A DNA stretch of 64,000 nucleotides, taken from assembly GCA_002428265.1 (NCBI GenBank), contig DIUR01000023.1, positions 186,001-250,000 on the forward strand, in the 5' to 3' direction. Positions 61,322 to 64,000 of this stretch are shown one piece after another. The first letter of the stretch is position 1. Every line of letters starts with the position of its first letter. Position numbers and translations under genes: made by a program. The stretch comes from Bacteriovoracaceae bacterium UBA6153 (GTDB taxonomy: Bacteria > Bdellovibrionota > Bacteriovoracia > Bacteriovoracales > Bacteriovoracaceae). The notes beneath the pieces were generated by a model that saw only the letters and a program-made list of their open reading frames with translations, searched no databases and was not told the origin of the DNA.

Positions 61322-61422
61322 TAAAACTCCATTTTTTAATTTTCTAAAATATAGCATTCGGTTGTCCCAAAATAGGAGTTCTTTAAAATAAAATTTTTAT
61401 TATCTTGAAAAATGAACACTCA

Positions 61423-62790
61423 TTAAGTTATTAAATTCTTTGTAAATTTGACTAAAATAACACAGCCAGTTGATTCATTGTGAATTTCTAGATTCCATCC
61501 ATATAACTTCGTGATTGTATTTATCCACGCTAATCCAAGGCCGGTACGTTTATGTTTTAAGTTTTGATTGTATGGACCGCAGTTAAAAGGTTGTCCAAGC
61601 CTATCAATAACTTCTTTTGGTATACCCTTACCTTCATCAGTAATTTTTAAAGTATTATCAAACAACTCAATGACAACTTTAGATTTTTCAGGAGAATAAT
61701 TAAGAGCATTCGTGAGAAGGTTTAGCGTCAGTTGTTGAAGGTGTTGTGGATTTGAAATTACAATGTAATCCTCTATAGTATGTAGCTCTATTCTGCCAGG
61801 ATATAGTCTGTCTAGGTTTTTAATCTGATCTTCAATTGAATTTGCCATTCGTATTGCAAATAAGTTTTCTTTTTGTTGAGTATTCTCAACGCTTGCCCAT
61901 TCCAAAAATTGGGATACAGTTTTTGAGATTCTCTCAATTTGCTCGTTCATAGATATAGCAATAGATTTATCAACTAGATTTTCATCAGAAAGCGTTTCAA
62001 CGTCAAAGCTAAGTATTGATAACGGCGTTTTTATTTCGTGAGCTAATTGATATGACCAAGGCTTAGTCATTTTGTAATTAATATTAATTCTTTCTAGAAG
62101 ATTACCAATACTTTCAACCATTGTAGAGAATTCATCAGAATTTAACAGTGTTTTTTGAGTATATTTCAAAAGAGGTTTAGGAAGTATTGGAACAGGTTTT
62201 AAATTTTGTAGGTCGTTAGTGGCTATCTGTAAGTGCTTCGCAATTAATCTTAATGGGTTCAATAAATAATTAGTTAGTACGAAAGAAAAAATTAATATTG
62301 GTATAAGTATAATTATTAAATATGTTGAAAGTTTTTTTACGATAAAGTTCCAGTCAAACAAAGTTGGATCTATAAGTGCGCCGATTTGGAGTGTTCTGTC
62401 GGGTCTTTTTGGTAAATTCAAGTTTAGGATTCTGATAGTTTTATTTTTTGCCTTATATGTATAAGATTGAGGAGTGTTTGGCGGATTTACATCCATAAGA
62501 GATGCGCTTCCAGACTTAAATACAATCTCTCCCTTTTCATTTCGAATTATAAAAAATTTTCCTACTCTAGAACTTCCAAGTTCTTCTGAAATTAATTCTT
62601 CTGCTTCTTCAAAATTTATTTTCTTGATATCTGCAAGTTCTGAATTAACCAGAGTTACAGCACTCTCCCTTAGTTGAAGGTCAATTAAGTTAAGTCTTTC
62701 TAAGTTTAGAAAATAACTAAAGGATAGGGTTAAGGTTAAGCCTACGGCACTTAATGAAAGAAGAAGGATTAAGAAAAATCTAAATTTCAA
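61423..62790 (-). CDS. sensor histidine kinase of a two-component pair
   Basis: A 455-residue membrane kinase: helix one (about 5-28), a periplasmic sensor domain (about 29-152), helix two (about 153-178), then a HAMP-like linker. HisKA has H251 in LAHEIKTPLS, and HATPase_c has NALNYSP, DEGKGIP and TGLGLAWI. The start is a TTG overlapping the response-regulator gene by 11 bases. The signal is unknown. Confidence 0.9.
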   Translation of the reverse strand: MKFRFFLILLLSLSAVGLTLTLSFSYFLNLERLNLIDLQLRESAVTLVNSELADIKKINFEEAEELISEELGSSRVGKFFIIRNEKGEIVFKSGSASLMDVNPPNTPQSYTYKAKNKTIRILNLNLPKRPDRTLQIGALIDPTLFDWNFIVKKLSTYLIIILIPILIFSFVLTNYLLNPLRLIAKHLQIATNDLQNLKPVPILPKPLLKYTQKTLLNSDEFSTMVESIGNLLERININYKMTKPWSYQLAHEIKTPLSILSFDVETLSDENLVDKSIAISMNEQIERISKTVSQFLEWASVENTQQKENLFAIRMANSIEDQIKNLDRLYPGRIELHTIEDYIVISNPQHLQQLTLNLLTNALNYSPEKSKVVIELFDNTLKITDEGKGIPKEVIDRLGQPFNCGPYNQNLKHKRTGLGLAWINTITKLYGWNLEIHNESTGCVILVKFTKNLIT

Positions 62791-63472
62791 TCCAATATCC
62801 TATAAAACGAGTATTTTTAATTTTTATTGTTGACCCAGCAGATTCTAATTTTCTTCGCAAACTGTTTACCGTTGACTCAACTACATTCGTTTCGTTTTCG
62901 AGTGAGAATCCCCAGACTATTTCAATGAGTTGATTTTTAGCGTAAATTTTTCCAATGTTGGTTCCAAGCGTATTGAGAACCAAAAATTCTTTAACTGTTA
63001 AGTTTAGAGTTTTACTATTTACGGACACTATTCTTTGAATTAAATCAATTGAAGTATTGGAGATATTGTAATTAATGTTCTGAGAATTTGTACTTCTGGA
63101 GTTTCTTAACAAAGATTTTAGCCTAGCTTTAAATTCGACAGACTCAAATGGCTTTGCAAGATAATCATCTGAACCTGCATCTATTAGCTTTGCTTTTTCA
63201 ATTGAAGAATCTATAGCAGAAAGTATAAATATTTTAATATTCGGATGCTGAGTACGTATCTCAGTAACATGATCAGCAGAGTCAATATTGCCCATCATTC
63301 GATCTAAAACAATGGCGTTGAAAAAATCTCTACTATTTTCAAGTTTTAATTGCAAATCACTCATCGTGTGTACAACGGTTGAAGCCCATTCAAGTTCTTC
63401 AATAAGTAGTTTTATTTTGTTTGCAATTATTGGCTCATCTTCTGCAATTAGAATATTAATTTGATTATACAT
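62780..63472 (-). CDS. OmpR-family response regulator
   Basis: A 230-residue regulator with receiver domain (acidic AEDEP, phospho-acceptor D57 in IVLDRMMG, Lys in LAKPFES). The C-terminal winged helix has LTVKEFLVLNTL and VVESTVNSLRRKL. It is co-expressed with the kinase gene. Target genes are unknown; the region upstream has no clear direct repeat. Confidence 0.92.
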   Translation of the reverse strand: MYNQINILIAEDEPIIANKIKLLIEELEWASTVVHTMSDLQLKLENSRDFFNAIVLDRMMGNIDSADHVTEIRTQHPNIKIFILSAIDSSIEKAKLIDAGSDDYLAKPFESVEFKARLKSLLRNSRSTNSQNINYNISNTSIDLIQRIVSVNSKTLNLTVKEFLVLNTLGTNIGKIYAKNQLIEIVWGFSLENETNVVESTVNSLRRKLESAGSTIKIKNTRFIGYWIEI

Positions 63473-63609
63473 TGGTACATAATATTCATTTTAAATGAAT
63501 GCATCAAGCTTCTTAAGATAATAGTTTTTCGAAAATAAATTATTTTTTATTCTCAATTATTAAATTTATCAAATGTCTATTTTAATAATAATCCCTGTAA
63601 TAGATACAT

Positions 63610-63724
63610 GACTATTTCATTTTTTTTCACTTGGTGTAACATATCTCCACCGGCCCTTTACACACCAAGAAGCTGATGAATTAGTTACCCCAAGAATTAA
63701 TTCATCAGTTTCTTTTGTTTTTTT
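63610..63724 (+). ncRNA. candidate structured small RNA
   Basis: In a 352-base gap (63473-63824) with no convincing reading frame, CTTGGTGT (63630-63637) pairs with ACACCAAG (63662-63669) around a loop containing CTCCACCGGCCC. Directly after it AGCTGATGAATTA pairs with TAATTCATCAGTT (63671-63710), followed by a T-rich run to 63724, a rho-independent terminator. A possible -10 (TAATAG) lies near 63598. The 5' end is estimated. The rest of the gap is AT-rich promoter-like sequence. Confidence 0.45.
63671..63724 (+). terminator. terminator ending the candidate small RNA
   Basis: The 11-bp perfect stem CTGATGAATTA with TAATTCATCAG (two more flanking pairs possible) has a 14-base loop and a T-rich tail TTTCTTTTGTTTTTTT. 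No gene precedes it on this strand. Confidence 0.7.
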
Positions 63725-63824
63725 AAGATAAAAAAAATTTTATCTTGAATCAAGACATCCCTGTTTATCTCAATTACTAGTTATGTATAATCAGTTTTAA
63801 TACTTAAACTTGTAGAGGTTTCAT

Positions 63825-64000
63825 ATGGTTAACCGTTTTTTAATCTTAATATTAGTTTTTACTCTAGCTTCGTGTGCAGGAACAAAGAAGAAGACGAATG
63901 TTAATGAGAATGATATCGAAAGCGATTTTAAAGACGGTCTGTCTTTACAGCTAAATGGTGATTCCGATTCTGGACAGGCTGGAGGCTTGAAAACTATTTA
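63825..64000 (+). CDS. lipoprotein, 5' part, cut by window end
   Basis: The first 58 residues are visible. A lipoprotein signal peptide with lipobox LASC gives Cys at residue 17. The start of the mature part is charged (Lys, Asn, Asp, Glu) and ends in a Gly/Ser/Asp-rich stretch. AGAGG lies ahead of the ATG. The family cannot be named. Confidence 0.65.
   Translation, partial: MVNRFLILILVFTLASCAGTKKKTNVNENDIESDFKDGLSLQLNGDSDSGQAGGLKTI

Noticed and set aside
56424..63472. Genomic island behind tRNA-Ala
   Set aside because: Gene types are ordinary, no integrase or direct repeat of the tRNA end was found; only position and slightly higher AT content point to transfer.
1..64000. CRISPR arrays, insertion sequences, rRNA genes
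   Set aside because: No regularly spaced long repeats, transposase motifs or rRNA segments were seen.

Overview
This AT-rich window is a chromosomal segment of a Gram-negative, flagellated, aerobic bacterium. The gene content fits the Bdellovibrionota, most likely the Bacteriovorax/Peredibacter/Halobacteriovorax side. That placement is inferred from overall gene style: many secreted hydrolases, several HD-GYP-like proteins, a short flagellin, a murein-peptide epimerase and frequent unknown secreted proteins. No rRNA or other taxonomic marker is present to prove it. Coding density is high. Genes are in short operons with overlapping TAATG or ATGA junctions and clear rho-independent terminators. 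No transposase, integrase, prophage gene or CRISPR array was seen.

Layout. 0-5 kb: a SelO-like protein AMPylator, an S51 peptidase, a secreted protein-glutaminase-like enzyme and a small secreted protein, then a LysR regulator with a DUF454 membrane protein. 6-14 kb: aconitase, two exported S41-type proteases, a small acidic protein and an RDD membrane protein. 14-24 kb: PilT, two glycosyltransferases (GT9 and GT4), an adenosine-deaminase-like hydrolase coupled to a J-domain membrane protein, an Ala-Glu epimerase, a beta-barrel protein, a lipoprotein and a short flagellin. 24-29 kb: a complete pstC-pstA-pstB-phoU-phoB-phoR operon without pstS. 29-45 kb: four HD-GYP relatives at different stages of motif decay, SfsA, PyrE, citrate synthase, an Rsm22-like methyltransferase, a secreted transglutaminase-like protein, ribosomal proteins bL31 and bL33, a DUF4340 protein and PilZ-like proteins.

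45-56 kb: a secreted subtilisin, a histidine kinase coupled to a periplasmic molybdopterin-fold protein, bL28, and a tightly coupled three-gene operon (nucleoside-phosphorylase-like, spore-photoproduct-lyase-like radical SAM, 2OG-Fe(II) oxygenase). These are followed by an aldo/keto reductase, a deacetylase, small secreted proteins and a 5'-nucleotidase. 56-64 kb: tRNA-Ala(GGC), a tandem-HTH regulator with a candidate operator array, an APC permease, a cation/proton antiporter with a universal stress protein, a small secreted protein, a two-component system, a candidate structured small RNA and the start of a lipoprotein gene.

The most unusual signals are three. First, the 49.5-52.1 kb operon, whose SPL homologue keeps the radical-SAM cysteines but has Glu in place of the hydrogen-donor Cys. 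Second, the HD-GYP family with receiver-like domains lacking the phospho-acceptor. Third, a 54-residue basic protein gene at 32.8 kb preceded by a good flagellar-sigma (sigma28)-like promoter. All functional statements rest on motif recognition by eye; no database search was run.
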